Of a DNA stretch of 64,000 nucleotides, positions 62,452 to 64,000 are shown one piece after another; the stretch's first letter is position 1, and each line of letters opens with the position of its first letter. Under the pieces are notes generated by a model. That model ran no database searches and was not told the origin of the DNA. It saw only the letters and a list, made by a program, of their open reading frames with translations. This DNA comes from Labilibaculum sp. Its GTDB lineage: Bacteria; Bacteroidota; Bacteroidia; Bacteroidales; Marinifilaceae. The DNA lies in assembly GCA_016342745.1 (NCBI GenBank), contig JAEINT010000001.1:372001-436000 (forward strand), in the 5' to 3' direction. Both the position numbers and the translations under genes were made by a program.

Positions 62452-62562
62452 TTAATTTTTTGTTACAATCAGATATGCCCAACTGGCAATTTGTTCGTTT
62501 TCAACTCTGCCACCTAGATCTTGGATGATTGTAAAATTCCTTAAGAGAATTGAGCCTGACAA
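62452..62562 (-). other. Short open frame after the barrel gene, doubtful
   Basis: Thirty-six codons from a TTG, beginning LSGSILLRNFTIIQDLGGRV and ending ...AYLIVTKN, open just after the barrel gene stop. The composition looks protein-like, but there is no ATG and no match I recognise. It may be a small gene, a remnant, or chance. Confidence 0.25.
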
Positions 62563-62563
62563 T

Positions 62564-64000
62564 TTAAAACCTCTTAATCAAATTCAGATACAGCCTAGAC
62601 GAATTTTGTTCCGATTCAAAAGTTCCCTCGTAATTAGCCGATAGGGAGAATTTTTTGTTGATTCTCCACGAAAGATTTACTTCACCAATGTGTTGAAGCA
62701 ATTCGCTATTGTTGTATTTGTATTGGTAATCGACATAGCTATAGTTGAGGCCAGCAAATAATTTACCCGGAATTAAATCGCGAGATAATCTCAGCTTGTA
62801 AACCATACCATCTAGATAATGAGTTTGCAGAATGGCTGTGGATAGTGTCGCATTGCTATTGATACCTGGAATATTTCGATAAGAAACATAGGCATAATAG
62901 TTCTTTGAATCTTCGAGTTCAGCCTTGCGCGATCGAAATCCAATTTTCCCACCAAAAGAAAGACGATTTGTTGGTCGGTAATTGACTCTAAAGCGAATTC
63001 CTTGTCTTGTTTCATTTTCTAATATCTGAAAAGCCAAGCTTTTGAAAGTTTCGTAGTAAATCACATTTTTACGACGATCGAAAGATCCAGAAATAGACAA
63101 TTGTTTCGAGATACGGTACCTCATGGATAGATACATACTTGTTAAATCGAAAGTGTTTTTCGATTTTTCGTCTTCTAATTTGTAAAGATCAACTTCGAAA
63201 GAGGCAAAGAAAAACAGATTCTTCAAAAGTGAATTGCTGTGCTGATAATAAGCAAATCTTCGGTCGGTATTCGAATTGTATTTTTGCTCGAAGAAGGAGA
63301 TTGTATTCTGCATACTGCCTACCTGATTGTTTATTCTGTGTTCTAAATATCCACCAAACTGCATCAGGTCAAAATTAAAGCTGTAGTTTTCATAGTCGGG
63401 GCGCGATCCAGCTATTGCACCTAATGAGAAGTTGCCAAATCGTTTTTCTACCTGAACACCATCAATTGCTCCAACATTTGATACTTTTTGGTTTATTTTT
63501 CGTCCCAACCAGATACTTGTACTTTCGTTCGCATCGTATCGCAAGGCCAAGTTGTAAATTTTAAGGGCGTTAAAAACATCATCTTTCACTTCGTCCCACT
63601 CACCAGAATTGTGAGAGAAACGGATGTTTGTTTCAGCCGAAATTTTTGAATTGTTAATATTCTTAGCATCCATTGAAAAGCCATATCGCATTCGGGTATT
63701 GCTATTATCCGAAGAACTAGACAAATTGGAATAGGAAGAAACAGAAAGTTTCCCTCTGATTTTCTCTTGCTGATTTGTTGGCTGCTTGAGAGGTTTTACG
63801 GGAGCTACTTCTTCACCTATTTCGGTGATGTAATCAGGATCTTTGGTAAGAACAACATCCTCTATAATTTCTTTTTTCTCAGGTAAATTGGCAATTATTT
63901 TGTCTCCTTTTTGCAAAGAAATGGAACCGATCGATTTTGCAATTACTGAGACAGAGGATTTGTTGTTCACGACCAAGACAGGAGTAAGTCCAGATTCTTG
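62564..64000 (-). CDS. Outer-membrane beta-barrel protein (N-terminally incomplete in the window)
   Basis: The frame is open to the last base of the window, so the start is missing; 478 residues are seen. The first 50 residues (from VVNNKSSVSVIAKSIGSIS) look like an SH3-like or FecR-like small beta domain. A linker follows, and from about residue 85 there are alternating strands typical of a barrel (ISAETNIRFSHNSGEW, SIWLGRKINQKVSNVGAIDGV, FSLGAIAGSRPDYEN), ending RLYLNLIKRF with a terminal phenylalanine. It has no SusC plug. Function unknown; it could be a porin-like or cell-surface structural protein. Confidence 0.75.
   Translation of the reverse strand, partial: QESGLTPVLVVNNKSSVSVIAKSIGSISLQKGDKIIANLPEKKEIIEDVVLTKDPDYITEIGEEVAPVKPLKQPTNQQEKIRGKLSVSSYSNLSSSSDNSNTRMRYGFSMDAKNINNSKISAETNIRFSHNSGEWDEVKDDVFNALKIYNLALRYDANESTSIWLGRKINQKVSNVGAIDGVQVEKRFGNFSLGAIAGSRPDYENYSFNFDLMQFGGYLEHRINNQVGSMQNTISFFEQKYNSNTDRRFAYYQHSNSLLKNLFFFASFEVDLYKLEDEKSKNTFDLTSMYLSMRYRISKQLSISGSFDRRKNVIYYETFKSLAFQILENETRQGIRFRVNYRPTNRLSFGGKIGFRSRKAELEDSKNYYAYVSYRNIPGINSNATLSTAILQTHYLDGMVYKLRLSRDLIPGKLFAGLNYSYVDYQYKYNNSELLQHIGEVNLSWRINKKFSLSANYEGTFESEQNSSRLYLNLIKRF

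Overview
The window is a stretch of chromosome from a low-GC member of the Bacteroidota. The evidence is SusC/SusD outer-membrane proteins, type IX secretion (T9SS) components (a PorP/SprF protein, a DUF5103 Plug protein and a CHU_C sorting domain), short monofunctional proline catabolism enzymes, and promoters of the TTG / TAnnTTTG type. A Na+-translocating NADH:quinone reductase, two NhaC-type antiporters and a sodium symporter point to a sodium-based marine bacterium, plausibly of the Marinilabiliales group; that placement is inference. No tRNA, rRNA, CRISPR array, transposase or prophage gene was seen.

Layout. 1-2.9 kb: the end of bamA, two Skp-like chaperones, murI and a gamma-carbonic-anhydrase-fold protein. 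3.3-9.5 kb: a SusC/SusD-like uptake operon with two extra lipoproteins and no hydrolase. 9.9-12.8 kb: korAB (2-oxoacid:ferredoxin oxidoreductase) behind a detailed promoter region. 13-16 kb: a receiver plus ATP-grasp protein that resembles PEP synthase but lacks its catalytic half. 16-22.9 kb: fabD, folE, a futalosine-hydrolase-like protein, a MATE transporter, tandem Mn-type and Fe-type superoxide dismutases, a nitroreductase and a small surface protein. 22.9-33 kb: proline dehydrogenase, a third Skp-like protein, a glycosyltransferase, a DivIC/FtsB protein, pruA, nhaC, bioB behind a small leader gene, and the T9SS Plug protein.

33-40.7 kb is an energy block. nqrABCDEF is followed by apbE, which flavinylates NqrB and NqrC. 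On the opposite strand are two small membrane proteins, one with four cysteines, that are candidates for Nqr maturation. 41-43.5 kb carries a fused E1 alpha/beta 2-oxoacid dehydrogenase; its likely E2 partner is at 58.8-60.1 kb. Between E1 and the second NhaC protein is a 780-base stretch without a gene. It holds a cluster of structured small RNAs: two copies with compensatory base changes and a third, diverged copy. This is the most striking unexplained element in the window.

46.3-54.5 kb: yqgE, then a tightly packed minus-strand run of amn, holA, a T9SS type B cassette (CHU_C protein, PorP, OmpA/PD40 protein), a rhomboid protein, a GmhB-like phosphatase and a class IV aminotransferase-fold enzyme. 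54.5-64 kb: an orphan HsdR-N nuclease-fold protein, a GNAT acetyltransferase coupled to a 1015-residue TPR/PD40 protein ending in tandem SPOR-like repeats, the E2 component, recR, a sodium:solute symporter, and a partial outer-membrane barrel protein running off the end.
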